A stretch of DNA of 64,000 nt, taken from NCBI GenBank assembly GCA_016794785.1, contig JAEUHC010000006.1, positions 124,001 through 188,000 of the forward strand, read 5' to 3'. The first letter of the stretch is position 1; every line of letters begins with the position of its first letter. Source of the stretch: Opitutaceae bacterium. Lineage in GTDB: Bacteria; Verrucomicrobiota; Verrucomicrobiia; Opitutales; Opitutaceae. Positions 1 to 8,742 of the stretch are shown in pieces. A model generated the notes under the pieces. It was not told the origin of the DNA. It saw only the letters and a list, made by a program, of their open reading frames with translations, and ran no database searches. A program made the translations under genes and the position numbers.

Positions 1-315
1 ACAGCGCGCCCTGCAGTCGCGGCGCGAGGCGCAGGTGCTCGCCGAAGTGCGCCGCCAACTGCCTGCTCGCGCTCGCGGCGTCATGGGCCACTTGCATCGA
101 GGTCAGCGCGGAGCACTCGGGCCCCGTCAGCGCCACGATGAACACGATGGGGGCAGGTCGGCGGCATGCGGTCGCCCATCGTGCTGGCGTGGCTGGTCGA
201 GCGCTCCGGCGCGGCAGGCAAATGGCTGTTGCCGCTGCAAATCATCGGCGTGCTCTACTTGCTCGCGGCGTTGTGCTGGCTCGTCATCAACCCGCGTCGA
301 AAGCTGTCCGGATGA
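1..315 (+). pseudogene. MFS transporter, C-terminal end, frameshifted and cut by window edge
   Basis: The C-terminal part of a major facilitator transporter runs off the left edge. One frame reads SWATCIEVSAEHSGPVSATM before the break. Another frame reads PIVLAWLVERSGAAGKWLLP and ends in a hydrophobic helix plus NPRRKLSG and TGA at 313-315. Joined, these look like the last helices of the anion:cation symporter group (family knowledge, hexuronate/sialate-type transporters). The frames meet at the G run at 149-153, where removing one G restores one reading frame (NTMG then QVGG). Either the gene is broken or one base is miscalled. The rest of the gene lies outside the window, so the substrate cannot be inferred. 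Confidence 0.7.
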
Positions 316-353
316 AATGCCCGGCCGCCGTGTGGCATTTCTCCCGGATTCGA

Positions 354-1271
354 TCAGATTCTTCGAATATCCAACCCTCTTGCGCCTTGAGCCGTCGGCA
401 CCAGCTCGCCGTTGGCCTCTCCCGAGGTGAACAACGCTCGCACCACAGCATCTTGCAGATGGCGTTCCACCGTTTGGCGCATGGGCCGGGCGCCGAGTTG
501 AGGGTGAAAGCCCTCGCGGGCTAGAAACTCAAGCGCCGCAGCGGATACCCGCAGGTCGAAGCCCCCGCCGCGCAGTCGGGCGAGCTCCCGTTGCACTTCC
601 AAGGCGCAGATTTCGCGCTGCACCGCCGGCGATAACCGCGCGAAGACCAACCTCTCGGCAATGCGTCCGATCAATTCTGGCCGCAGCTCCCGCTCAACGC
701 AGCGCAGCACAGCTCGCTCGACGCCGGAGAGATTGGAGCGCTCCATGCGTATGGCATCCGCCGCGCCGATGTTGGACGTGAATCCGACGAAAAAGCGGCC
801 GAAGCGCAGTGTCCGGCCGGTCGCAACAGTCGCGCGGCCGTGCCACAGAATTTGCAGGAAGACGTCCAGAACCAAGGGATGTGCTTTCTCGATCTCGTCG
901 AAAATCACACTGCCTTCGGCGACCCCTGCCAATGCGTTGCCCAAAAGCCCGGGATCGTCGCGGTGCTCGCCGAGCAGCTTGTCGATGGCGGAGTCTCCCT
1001 GATACTCCGACATGTCGAACGAAACGAGATGGCCCGGACCGAACACATAGTCGGTGGCGCACGCAAACGTCTCGGTCTTGCCCGTTCCGGTCGGACCCAC
1101 CAACAGAAACGAGCCACGGGGACGGTCCGGAGACGTGACGCCTAGAGCGCCGCGCGCAAACGCCGCGGCAATCCGGGGCAGCACATGATCCTGCCCGCGG
1201 ATGTGGCGGCGCAGATGCGCCTCCAATCCGCGCAGGTGAGCGACAGGATCGATTGCGATTGCGTCGCTCAT
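354..1271 (-). CDS. single-module AAA+ ATPase, ClpB/ClpA D2-like
   Basis: A protein of 305 residues that is essentially one AAA+ module resembling the second ATPase domain of ClpB. Walker A is GPTGTGKT near residue 57, Walker B is [11 protein letters not shown], and the sensor-1 region is FTSNIGA. A ClpB-type small C-terminal domain follows (LGARPMRQTVERHLQDAV). It has no N domain, no D1 module and no obvious zinc finger, so it is not a normal Clp unfoldase. I chose the start at 1271 because it overlaps the upstream regulator stop by ATGA, implying translational coupling. It lies divergent from the type IV secretion operon and may serve it, but that is inference. The D2-like module match is strong; the role is unknown. 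Confidence 0.8.
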   Translation of the reverse strand: MSDAIAIDPVAHLRGLEAHLRRHIRGQDHVLPRIAAAFARGALGVTSPDRPRGSFLLVGPTGTGKTETFACATDYVFGPGHLVSFDMSEYQGDSAIDKLLGEHRDDPGLLGNALAGVAEGSVIFDEIEKAHPLVLDVFLQILWHGRATVATGRTLRFGRFFVGFTSNIGAADAIRMERSNLSGVERAVLRCVERELRPELIGRIAERLVFARLSPAVQREICALEVQRELARLRGGGFDLRVSAAALEFLAREGFHPQLGARPMRQTVERHLQDAVVRALFTSGEANGELVPTAQGARGLDIRRI

Positions 1272-1735
1272 CGGATCTTCGCTCTCCCGGCTTTTGATCG
1301 TCCGTCGGGGAATTCCTCCAGGTAACTTTCCACCAGCGGGGCCAGCGCCTCGATCGGCGGAAGTCGGCGCAGCACGGCGCGCAGAATGTAGCTTTCGTTT
1401 GCGCGGATGCCTTTCGTCGCGAGTTGGGCGACGACCCGATCCAACTTGGTCAGATCGGCCTCCGGTATGACGATCGTGACGCGCTCGGCAATATAGTCGT
1501 TCTCGCGCGGGCCGGCCTTGAGCGAGTCGTCTCGATGCTGGACGACTGCGAAGGCAAACAGATCCAGCTCCGACGAGACGTGGAGGAGGCAACGCACCAA
1601 CTTGGTCCGGTCCGATTGAACTTTCCGCTGCTCCAGGAGCGCGAGCGCATCGTTCATCACCTTCAGATCGGCGGGATAGAACGAGAAACTCGTGCGTGAC
1701 TCGCCTTGGCTGCGACGGGCCGGGGAAGACTTCAT
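1268..1735 (-). CDS. putative ribbon-helix-helix-like regulator
   Basis: A basic protein of 155 residues. Two segments look like regularly spaced strand-helix-helix units: one after residue 15 (SFSFYPADLKVMNDAL) and one near residue 90 (VTIVIPEADLTKLDRVVAQL), each followed by helices. This is suggestive of ribbon-helix-helix DNA-binding proteins, but I cannot name a family. An upstream extension to 1837 is open; I prefer the ATG at 1735 because the extension would cross the inverted repeat at 1751-1790. It is co-transcribed with the AAA+ gene (ATGA overlap) and divergent from the secretion operon. Regulation of both operons through the inverted repeat is inferred. Confidence 0.5.
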   Translation of the reverse strand: MKSSPARRSQGESRTSFSFYPADLKVMNDALALLEQRKVQSDRTKLVRCLLHVSSELDLFAFAVVQHRDDSLKAGPRENDYIAERVTIVIPEADLTKLDRVVAQLATKGIRANESYILRAVLRRLPPIEALAPLVESYLEEFPDGRSKAGRAKIR

Positions 1736-1750
1736 GGTGCAAAGATGTAT

Positions 1751-1790
1751 TTGCATACGTTTTCTTGACAAGGCCGTTTTTCGTATGCAA
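1751..1790. promoter_or_regulatory. inverted repeat, candidate operator between divergent operons
   Basis: TTGCATACG at 1751-1759 is repeated in inverted form as CGTATGCAA at 1782-1790, a perfect 9-base arm pair with 22 bases between. TTGACA lies inside at 1765-1770. The repeat sits 16 bases upstream of the regulator ATG (minus strand) and about 95 bases upstream of the first secretion gene (plus strand), a usual place for a shared operator. I could not assign a convincing -10 box on either strand. The repeat is seen directly; its function is inferred. Confidence 0.5.
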
Positions 1791-1884
1791 TTGTAAGCCC
1801 AATGAAACGCACCGTCCTCGAAGCCCCTCTCGCGCACTTCCGGCTCAAAGCTCGCTGACCGGTCGACGTTCCCGCACCAATCGT

Positions 1885-2172
1885 ATGCTCATCCGCTTCA
1901 CATTCCCGCCCGTCGTTTGGCCCGCGCCGGTGCTGGCGCAGCTCCAAGCCCTGAAGGATGGCTTCGGCACCGCGCTCGCGCTCGTTTTCATGGTGGGCTT
2001 CTTTTGGGGCGTCCTCGCCATCTGGACCGGCGCCAACGCCATCAAGAAGGGCGACCCCGAGGGTAAGGCGGGCGTCATTGCCGGCATCGTGATCGCGGCA
2101 GCGGCGGCGATCATGGGCGCGCTGTTTGCCATCTTCGGCCTGCAGGACGCCGTCCTGACACCTCGGTTTTGA
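1885..2172 (+). CDS. VirB2/TrbC-like pilin subunit
   Basis: A protein of 95 residues with two long hydrophobic helices: residues about 30-52 (ALALVFMVGFFWGVLAIW) and 64-88, with the Gly/Ala-rich VIAGIVIAAAAAIMGALFAI. A short polar loop with KKGDPEGK sits between them. This is the usual plan of the VirB2/TrbC pilin, the subunit of the extracellular conjugative pilus. It is directly upstream of a VirB4-type ATPase, as expected for the start of a virB/trb operon. The ATG at 1885 removes a long arginine-rich extension that lacks coding character. Assignment is by topology and position, because this family diverges fast. Confidence 0.7.
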   Translation: MLIRFTFPPVVWPAPVLAQLQALKDGFGTALALVFMVGFFWGVLAIWTGANAIKKGDPEGKAGVIAGIVIAAAAAIMGALFAIFGLQDAVLTPRF

Positions 2173-2181
2173 GGACCCACC

Positions 2182-5106
2182 ATGAGCGACCTTCGTTTCA
2201 CAGACACCAACTCGGCGGATGACTCCGCTGGCCGCGTCTTCGGCCTGGAGGGCAATCTCTACCTCCCCGTCGTCATCGCTGCCATCGTCTCGGCCGGAAT
2301 CTTCGCCGGACTCGCGCTCGGGTTACATACGAAAATGGCGTTCGCGGCCATCACCGCGGCCACACCGCTCGGCCTGACTCTGGGCTGGATTCTGATCTTC
2401 AAGCGCGGCCGTCCCGCCGGCTACGACCGCGACAAGATCGCGCACGTGCTTGGGGGCGGAGACGCCTCGCCGCTCGCCGGCGACGGAGGCGACGCGCGCA
2501 GCCACGACCGCGCGCCTGACGGCCGACTGACCAACGGCCTGATTGTCTTCGGCGCGCCCGAGCGCGGCGGCGTGATCGCCAAGGGCTTCTGGATTGAGCC
2601 TCCCGACCTGCGTGGCGCCAGCATCGCGCGGCTGCATGCCTTCCAAGAGCAGGTGCGCGCGCTCCTCGCGTCGATCACTCCGGGCCGGCGCCTGCAACTC
2701 CAGTGGGAATGCGATTCCGACTACTGCGCGGAGCTGCTCCGCTACCATGCGACCACCGAAGGCGTGAGCGATCCGCGCGTGCGTCGGGTGCGCAATGAAC
2801 GCTTCATCCGCTACTGGGAGCGTATGCAGAGACGCGAACTGCGGCGCGAGCGGCTCGCCCTTTTCCTTTCGATCGAGGTCGGCGCCTACGCCGGCAACCT
2901 GCGCTCCCGCGACGGGCTTTCGTCACACTACGAGGCAGTGATCGCAGAATTGGTTGCGCAGTTCGAGGACTTCGCCGGCATGCTGCGCACCATCTTTGGA
3001 AACGAGACACGAGTGCTGCCGATGGACGATCCGGACCATTGTGCCTGCCTGCGCCGCTTTCTGAACCCGAGTCTTTCCCGTCGCCTGCCCAAGGATGCGC
3101 TGCACGCCTTCGACCCGGCGCTCACCCTGCAGGAAAACTGCTGGCACTCCGAAAGTGTCGGCCAGGTCGACGGCGGCTTCGTGCTCGACGGCCACTACCA
3201 TGCGCTCCTCGCATTGTCGCGTTGGCCGCAGCGCACCCGACCCGGCATCGTCACGCACCTGACCGGACTGCCGTTTCTCGACTACACACTCACGGTGAAC
3301 GTCACGCCCGGCGAGGCGCGGCAGGAAGTGCGGCGCGAGGAGCAGGTCGCCGAGCGTCTCCGCGGCGAATACGCCGACAAGCCCCGCGCCTCGCTGCTCG
3401 TCGCTCTGCGCAAGAAGGAACGCAAGGTCGAGGCGTTGAGCGGCGGATTCGCCCGTCCATTTCATGTGACGTATCTCATCCGCGTCTGGGCACCGACGCG
3501 CGAGGCGCTGCGGGAGCGACTCGCTGCGGTCCAGGCGGCCATCCACGCGATGGATGGTGCGCACTACGTCGAATGCGCGCTGCCCACGACGGCCCAGAAA
3601 CTCTTTTTCTCATCGTGGCCTGGCTGGACGCATTCGTCCTACCGGCATCGCGAACTCTACGCGGAGGACACGTTCCTTGCGGACATGCTCCCGTTCTCCG
3701 CGACGTTCGTGGGTGCGCTCGACAAGGCCGAAGCGATCTACGACGGCAGCCACCACAACCTTGTCGGCGTCAGCACGCAGACCGGCGGCTCACCGCAACA
3801 CGCGGTCGTGCTCGGCATGACCGGCGCGGGCAAATCCGAGGCGATGCACGATCTGCTCATGCAGACGGCGGCGCACTTCGATTACACGTTCATCGTCGAA
3901 GAAGGGTTCTCCTACAAGCAGTTCACCGAAAGACTCGGCGAGACGCCCATCGTCGTCCATCCCGACGCGCCGCTCACGTTCAACTACCTCGACACCCGCG
4001 GGCTACCACTCACGCAGCTCCATCTCGCCACGGCTGTCGCGTTGCTCGCGCGCATGGTCGGCGAACCCGATTCGACGGAGCGGCTCGCGCTGCGCCAGGC
4101 GCAGCTGACCCAATACCTTCATCAGCTCTATCGCGATGCGCACCTCGATTGGTCGCGCCGTAATCCCTCGCAGGCCGAGGACGTCGTCCGCATCGCACTC
4201 GCCGCGCACCGCTGGCGCGAGCGGATGCCCGCCGGCGCAAAGCCGCTCGATGCGTTTGTGGAGTTCCGCGACCTTCGCCATCGGCACGACTCCGAGGCGG
4301 AGTCATTGCTCGCCGCGCTCAAGGCGGAAGACATCACCCGCTTTGCGCAGGAGCCGGCGACCGAGCGGCTCGTCGCCCAGACGGCGTGCGCGTTCTTCTC
4401 GCCGGAGGATTTCCCGACGCACGGTGCCTTGGTCGAAATGCTCGCCTACGCCCGGTTTCCCGAGCACGCGAAGGACGAGACCGATCGACTGGCCACGCTG
4501 CTCCGCGCGTGGAGCGCCGAAGGTCACTACGGCCGGCTGTTTGACGGCGTGACCAATGTCTCGCTGCACGGCCGCGTCGCACACTTCGAACTCGGCTTCA
4601 TCCCCGAGCAGGCGGTCGAGTTGAAGGCGGCCGTGGGGCTCCTCGTGAGCGGACTTGTGCGCCAGCACATCCTTGCGCTCCCTCGCGCCCGGAGGAAGCG
4701 CGTCGTGTTCGAGGAACTCGCCCGTTTCCTCGACGTGCCCGGCGGCGAGCGCATCGTAGCCGAGAGTTACGCCCAGCTCCGCAAGTTCAACTGCTGGGCG
4801 GTGAGCGTCGTGCAGCAATACGCGCGATTCAAAACCTCGCGCATCCGTCCCGCGGTCATCGGCAACGCGAAGCAATTCTTCCTCATGCGCCAGTCGGATC
4901 GAGGCGACCTCGCCGATCTCGCCGCCGATCTCGCGCTGCCGGAAACGGCCATCGACGCGATTCAGCGCTATCCGTTGCCGGAGCAACTCCCGGAGAGCGA
5001 ACGCTACTCATCGCTCTGCTATTTCACGCCCACCACGCAGCCGCCGCAGTGCGGCACGCTGCGCCACATCCAACCCAGGGAGACCGATGCACCGCCTGCT
5101 GCTTAG
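2182..5106 (+). CDS. virB4: VirB3-VirB4 fusion, type IV secretion ATPase
   Basis: A protein of 974 residues. Residues about 1-90 hold two membrane segments and the motif KRGRPAGYDRDK, as in the small VirB3/TrbD protein, and are joined to a VirB4/TrbE ATPase. In the ATPase part, Walker A is MTGAGKSEAMHDLL (about residue 550) and the Walker B-like strand is KRVVFEELARFLD (about 840). VirB4 energises pilus assembly and substrate transport from the cytoplasmic side of the inner membrane. VirB3-VirB4 fusions are known in several type IV systems. The gene follows the VirB2-like gene by 9 bases, and its last codons overlap the start of the next small lipoprotein gene. Confidence 0.9.
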   Translation: MSDLRFTDTNSADDSAGRVFGLEGNLYLPVVIAAIVSAGIFAGLALGLHTKMAFAAITAATPLGLTLGWILIFKRGRPAGYDRDKIAHVLGGGDASPLAGDGGDARSHDRAPDGRLTNGLIVFGAPERGGVIAKGFWIEPPDLRGASIARLHAFQEQVRALLASITPGRRLQLQWECDSDYCAELLRYHATTEGVSDPRVRRVRNERFIRYWERMQRRELRRERLALFLSIEVGAYAGNLRSRDGLSSHYEAVIAELVAQFEDFAGMLRTIFGNETRVLPMDDPDHCACLRRFLNPSLSRRLPKDALHAFDPALTLQENCWHSESVGQVDGGFVLDGHYHALLALSRWPQRTRPGIVTHLTGLPFLDYTLTVNVTPGEARQEVRREEQVAERLRGEYADKPRASLLVALRKKERKVEALSGGFARPFHVTYLIRVWAPTREALRERLAAVQAAIHAMDGAHYVECALPTTAQKLFFSSWPGWTHSSYRHRELYAEDTFLADMLPFSATFVGALDKAEAIYDGSHHNLVGVSTQTGGSPQHAVVLGMTGAGKSEAMHDLLMQTAAHFDYTFIVEEGFSYKQFTERLGETPIVVHPDAPLTFNYLDTRGLPLTQLHLATAVALLARMVGEPDSTERLALRQAQLTQYLHQLYRDAHLDWSRRNPSQAEDVVRIALAAHRWRERMPAGAKPLDAFVEFRDLRHRHDSEAESLLAALKAEDITRFAQEPATERLVAQTACAFFSPEDFPTHGALVEMLAYARFPEHAKDETDRLATLLRAWSAEGHYGRLFDGVTNVSLHGRVAHFELGFIPEQAVELKAAVGLLVSGLVRQHILALPRARRKRVVFEELARFLDVPGGERIVAESYAQLRKFNCWAVSVVQQYARFKTSRIRPAVIGNAKQFFLMRQSDRGDLADLAADLALPETAIDAIQRYPLPEQLPESERYSSLCYFTPTTQPPQCGTLRHIQPRETDAPPAA

Positions 5107-5266
5107 TTTGCTCACGCTACTCCTCGCCGGTTGCGCCACGTCGCAACGCCAGGCCGACGCCGAAGCCCGCGGTTACGAGCGCGGTTACCGGCAGGCCGTC
5201 AAAGAGCAGTATTGGATCATCCAGAACCAGCAGCGCGGCGCCGCGCCGGAAACACCCACGCCATGA
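5087..5266 (+). CDS. small lipoprotein in type IV secretion operon (VirB7-like position)
   Basis: A protein of 59 residues with a lipoprotein signal, LLLSLLTLLLAGC, where the lipobox cysteine is residue 17. The mature part is short and charged (AEARGYERGYRQAVKEQYW). Small outer-membrane lipoproteins at this point of virB/trb operons are usually VirB7 or TrbK/TrbH-like, but this sequence is too short to assign by family. It overlaps the VirB4 gene by 20 bases and shares ATGA with the next gene, which supports it as a real translated gene. Confidence 0.7.
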   Translation: MHRLLLSLLTLLLAGCATSQRQADAEARGYERGYRQAVKEQYWIIQNQQRGAAPETPTP

Positions 5267-6075
5267 AACGAATTCTCTTCCTCATTCCCTTACTCGCCTC
5301 GCCGCTGACGGCGCAATGGGCCGTCTTCGATCCAACGAATTTCGCGGTCAACACGCTCATCCAGTCGGGCCAGGCCGCCAACCATCTCGAAATTCTCCGG
5401 CAGTGGGCCGTGCAGATCGAGACCTTGAATCGCCAGCTTCGTGAACTCGAGCAGCAGCTCGCCGTCGCGCGGCAAGTGCGCGACGTGATGGGAAATCCCA
5501 CGGCTGCTGGCGGCCAGGTCATCTTGCGGGGCCTCGGTGCCAACGACCTCGCGCGCACCTACGGCGATACGCTCGCCGCCGTGCGCCGGCTCACCGATGC
5601 GACGGCGTCGCTGCGCCGCACGGCCGAGGGTATCTATGGCGGGCTTGACGATCGCACCTCGCTCGGGCGCAGCTTCACGCGGAGTGAGCCCCACTACCGC
5701 CGCTACGCCGCCGTGGAGCGGCAGGCGGAGAACGCCGAGCGCGTGGTGGCGCAGACCTCCGCCCGCAGTCTATCGCTCCAAGCCGATCTGGCTCAGGCGC
5801 TCGTTGCGTTGCGCGACGCCTCGACGCAGGCCGAGGTGGACAAGCTCAATATCACCGTCGCGGCGCTGAACGGCCAGCTTGCGGTCCTCGCCGCGCAACG
5901 ACGGGACGAAGCCGACAAGCTCGCGGCGCAGCAGATCCAGAATGACAACCAAGCCGCCAAGGAGCGGCAGGATTTGCTCGAGCGCCAGATCGCCGAGGAG
6001 CGCCACACGATCGCAGCTGTGAACACGTGGCAGCAATCGATCCGGCTCACGCCGACCAACTACACCCAGCGCTGA
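5263..6075 (+). CDS. VirB5/TrbJ-like secreted coiled-coil protein
   Basis: A protein of 270 residues with a signal peptide (MKRILFLIPLLASPLTAQWA) followed by VFDPTNFAVNTLI, a start typical of TrbJ/VirB5. The rest is mainly long amphipathic helices rich in Gln, Glu and Arg (QIETLNRQLRELEQQLAVAR, and near the end RQDLLERQIAEERH). VirB5 proteins sit at the pilus tip or in the periplasm and help adhesion and pilus assembly. The gene shares ATGA with the lipoprotein upstream and is followed by a tiny membrane protein. The family assignment is good on the N-terminal motif and location. Confidence 0.8.
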   Translation: MKRILFLIPLLASPLTAQWAVFDPTNFAVNTLIQSGQAANHLEILRQWAVQIETLNRQLRELEQQLAVARQVRDVMGNPTAAGGQVILRGLGANDLARTYGDTLAAVRRLTDATASLRRTAEGIYGGLDDRTSLGRSFTRSEPHYRRYAAVERQAENAERVVAQTSARSLSLQADLAQALVALRDASTQAEVDKLNITVAALNGQLAVLAAQRRDEADKLAAQQIQNDNQAAKERQDLLERQIAEERHTIAAVNTWQQSIRLTPTNYTQR

Positions 6076-6079
6076 TTCG

Positions 6080-6253
6080 ATGGCCGCCTGCATCGTCATT
6101 TCCCTCAGCTTGCTGGCCGGCGGCGCCTTGCTCTGGCGCGAGCTGCGTCGCGCGCCCTTGGTGCCGCCCGGGTATGATGCCGACGGCCAGCCGCTGCCGG
6201 AGAAACTCCGCGCCGAGGAAGCGCGCCAGAAACCGTCGGAGGGCCGCAACTGA
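6080..6253 (+). CDS. small single-helix membrane protein
   Basis: A protein of 57 residues with one N-terminal hydrophobic helix (CIVISLSLLAGGALLW), then a polar tail rich in Pro, Glu and Arg. It begins 4 bases after the VirB5-like stop, and its TGA overlaps the ATG of the VirB6-like gene, so it is in the middle of a coupled operon. I do not recognise a family; it may be an accessory or entry-exclusion-type protein, but nothing in the sequence decides this. Confidence 0.6.
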   Translation: MAACIVISLSLLAGGALLWRELRRAPLVPPGYDADGQPLPEKLRAEEARQKPSEGRN

Positions 6254-7299
6254 TGGACAACTTCGCTCCAGGCCTGCGTCCCGCGATTCTCGGGCTCACC
6301 GATGCGCTCCGCGTGGTCGTGTTCTTCATCGCCGTCGTCGGACTGATGATGCAGGTGAACCGTTCGCGCGGCGACATGGACCAGATGCTGCGACCGATCG
6401 TGCGCGCGATTGTCGTGGTCGGACTCGTGGCAACGCTGCCGTTTTGGTTCGAGTGGACGGAGCGACTGTTCGTGGCGATCGCCGACACGGTGCACACAGG
6501 CTACTCCCAGCATCCGATGCAGGCCGCGTCGCGGCTGCGCGATGCCGTCGCCGACAGCACGACCGACTTCAGCCTACGCCGGATCGGCGAGTCGATCTAC
6601 AAGGGATTCTTGTTCGGCGCGGCCAAGCTCGTGGTGCTCATCGCGAGCCTGCTCCAACTCCCGTTCCTCGTCCTGCAGTTCATCCTGAAACTGCTCTGCT
6701 ACCTCTTTCTGCCGATCGCGCTAGCGCTGACGCTCATCCCGTCGCTCGCATCGATGGGCGTGCGCTACTTCCAGCAGACGCTCGCTGTCCTCGCGTGGCC
6801 CGTCGGCTTCGCCGTCACCGAGTTGGTCGCCTATCACTTGCTCACTGCCTACGGCCAAAACCTCGCGACGGCCTACGGCCTTCAGCCCGGCGAAATCGAC
6901 GGCGCCTCGTTTGCCAGCATCCTCGGCGGACTGCTCGCCGCGATCTGGCTCGTCATCGGCACTCTCGGCACGCCGGTCCTCATGCAGGCGCTGATCTGCT
7001 CGGGCTCGCCGATGAACGGCGGCGGTGGCTCCGCGCTTCACCAGATCTACATGCTGCACCAGATCGCCACGCTGGTGAAGACCCTCAAGACGGGCGGCGC
7101 CGCTGCGCCGGTGCTCGCCACCCAGACGGCGGCCAACGCCGGGAGCAAAGGCACGCCACCGCCTTCACCGGGAATGCCGGCGGTATCGCCACCGCCACCG
7201 CCCACGGCGTCCGGACCTTCCAAAGACCCCGGTGGCGACGCCCGCGTCGCTGCCGCCCTCGCTCAAACCCGACTGCCCGCGCCCAGAACCACCATCTGA
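6253..7299 (+). CDS. VirB6/TrbL-like inner-membrane channel protein
   Basis: A protein of 348 residues with about six membrane segments: residues about 18-38 (VVVFFIAVVGLMMQV), 50-70, 120-160 in a long hydrophobic stretch, 170-190 and 220-245. A Pro/Thr/Ala-rich polar tail closes it (TPPPSPGMPAVSPPPPPTAS). This plan matches VirB6/TrbL, the polytopic subunit that forms part of the inner-membrane translocation channel. Position between VirB5-like and VirB8-like genes supports it. Only one base separates its stop from the next ATG. Confidence 0.8.
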   Translation: MDNFAPGLRPAILGLTDALRVVVFFIAVVGLMMQVNRSRGDMDQMLRPIVRAIVVVGLVATLPFWFEWTERLFVAIADTVHTGYSQHPMQAASRLRDAVADSTTDFSLRRIGESIYKGFLFGAAKLVVLIASLLQLPFLVLQFILKLLCYLFLPIALALTLIPSLASMGVRYFQQTLAVLAWPVGFAVTELVAYHLLTAYGQNLATAYGLQPGEIDGASFASILGGLLAAIWLVIGTLGTPVLMQALICSGSPMNGGGGSALHQIYMLHQIATLVKTLKTGGAAAPVLATQTAANAGSKGTPPPSPGMPAVSPPPPPTASGPSKDPGGDARVAAALAQTRLPAPRTTI

Positions 7300-7300
7300 A

Positions 7301-7957
7301 ATGACCGAACTCCGCCAAACTGAGGCGCCACATCGGCGCCCCGATGCCACTGCGTTGCCCAAACGTCGCCGCCATCCGCTCGACCTCTTCGCAGATCATG
7401 CGTTCGCCGCGCGGCTCTGGTGTGCCGTCGCCGTCCTCGCGGTCGGCTTCTGCGCCATCCAGCCCTTCCTCGTCATCCGCGCGTATCGCACGCAGGAGCG
7501 CGTGATCGTGCTCGATCCGAGCGGGACCTACCACGTAAGCCCGCTGCTGGGCTTCGAAGACGCTGCCAAGCTCCACGAGCATCATGCGCTGCTGGCGTGT
7601 CTCGCCCTGCTGCAGCGCAACCCCGCGGGCTTCGATTTCCCGGAACTGCTGGATAAACTTTTCCTGCCGGAGGCGGCCCGCAAGGCGCGCTCGGAAATGG
7701 GCGCGCTGGCGGACGAGTTTACCGCGAAAGCACTTCATCAAAAACCAGAGGTGCAGAAGATCACCGTGCTAGAGACGCGGGAGCACACCGTGTTGGCCCA
7801 AGCCGAGGGCCAGTTGGTTCGAACCGGCGCCGTCAATGGGCAGGTCTTCACCGAGGCCCCGGCCTTCACCGCGCAATTCACCTTTGCGCGCAATCCCAAC
7901 CTGGCCGGCAACGGCCGCTATCCGCTCGCCGTATGGAACTACGAACTCTCGCGCTGA
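7301..7957 (+). CDS. VirB8/TrbF-like inner-membrane assembly protein
   Basis: A protein of 218 residues with a basic cytoplasmic N-terminus, one membrane helix (about 40-60, VAVLAVGFCAIQPFLVI) and a periplasmic domain of about 150 residues, the standard VirB8/TrbF layout. It bridges the inner-membrane ATPases and channel to VirB9/VirB10. A start at 7232 is open upstream, but that would overlap the VirB6-like gene by 68 bases, so I take the ATG at 7301. The C-terminus overlaps the next gene by 25 bases. Confidence 0.8.
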   Translation: MTELRQTEAPHRRPDATALPKRRRHPLDLFADHAFAARLWCAVAVLAVGFCAIQPFLVIRAYRTQERVIVLDPSGTYHVSPLLGFEDAAKLHEHHALLACLALLQRNPAGFDFPELLDKLFLPEAARKARSEMGALADEFTAKALHQKPEVQKITVLETREHTVLAQAEGQLVRTGAVNGQVFTEAPAFTAQFTFARNPNLAGNGRYPLAVWNYELSR

Positions 7958-8742
7958 TCGCGCTCACCGTCTCGGCACCGCTGTCGCACGCCAGCGTCCG
8001 CGCCTACCCGCTCGACGAGCGGATCGTCTACACGGTCCGCATCGGCCGCGAGGCGCCGACGACCTGCGTTTTCCCCGGCGCACTCACCGCGCTGGAAGGT
8101 GCGGCGGTCGCAACGAAGCCCGACGATAATGCCGCCGTGCTGCTCTCGCACCAGCCGGGCACCGACTACTTTTCCGTGCGCGCACTGCGCGAGACGGCGA
8201 CCGGAGCGCTCAACGTCGTGTTTCGCGGCCATGTGTTCGCCCTCAGTTTCACGACCGACGGCGCCCCGGATCGCGTCGTGCGCTTCCTCGATGAGCCGTT
8301 CGCCGGCGCAAACCCAGCGGCGAAGCCGCAAGCGTCGGATCGCTTTGCGGCCCTGGTCGCGCGCGCCAAGCACGCGGCCCAGCTCGCGGTAAACGAGAGC
8401 GCGCTCGCCTCGACCCTTGCGCGCGCGCAGCCCGGCACCGTGACAGCCTATCCGCTGTTCACGGTCACCGTGGCCGACGTATTCCGCTTTGAAGCGGAGG
8501 ATGCGCTCGTGGTCCGCCTGCGCTTTGCCAACGAGAGCACCACCGCGGCGGCCTACGATCCTGCCCAACTCGCGATTCGCGTCGGCACCACAATCCACCC
8601 CGCGGTATGGTGCGATGGCTCGGGCGCTGTGCCGCCGCGTGGCCACAGCGAAGTGTTCGCCGTGATCGGCGGGACGCCCGGCGGGGGCCGCACCAATCTC
8701 GGAGTCGGCGAACGTTTCTCGGTGATCGCTCCGCGCCCATGA
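7933..8742 (+). CDS. VirB9/TrbG-like outer-membrane core protein
   Basis: A protein of 269 residues with a signal peptide (LALIALTVSAPLSHAS). The mature start, VRAYPLDERIVYTVRIG, resembles the first strand of VirB9/TrbG proteins, followed by a beta-rich N-terminal domain that should join the outer-membrane core. The C-terminal beta domain is shorter and divergent (VTVADVFRFEAEDALVVRLR). The start lies inside the preceding gene and the stop overlaps the VirB10-like ATG. Identity follows from the N-terminal strand pattern plus order VirB8-VirB9-VirB10. Confidence 0.75.
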   Translation: MELRTLALIALTVSAPLSHASVRAYPLDERIVYTVRIGREAPTTCVFPGALTALEGAAVATKPDDNAAVLLSHQPGTDYFSVRALRETATGALNVVFRGHVFALSFTTDGAPDRVVRFLDEPFAGANPAAKPQASDRFAALVARAKHAAQLAVNESALASTLARAQPGTVTAYPLFTVTVADVFRFEAEDALVVRLRFANESTTAAAYDPAQLAIRVGTTIHPAVWCDGSGAVPPRGHSEVFAVIGGTPGGGRTNLGVGERFSVIAPRP

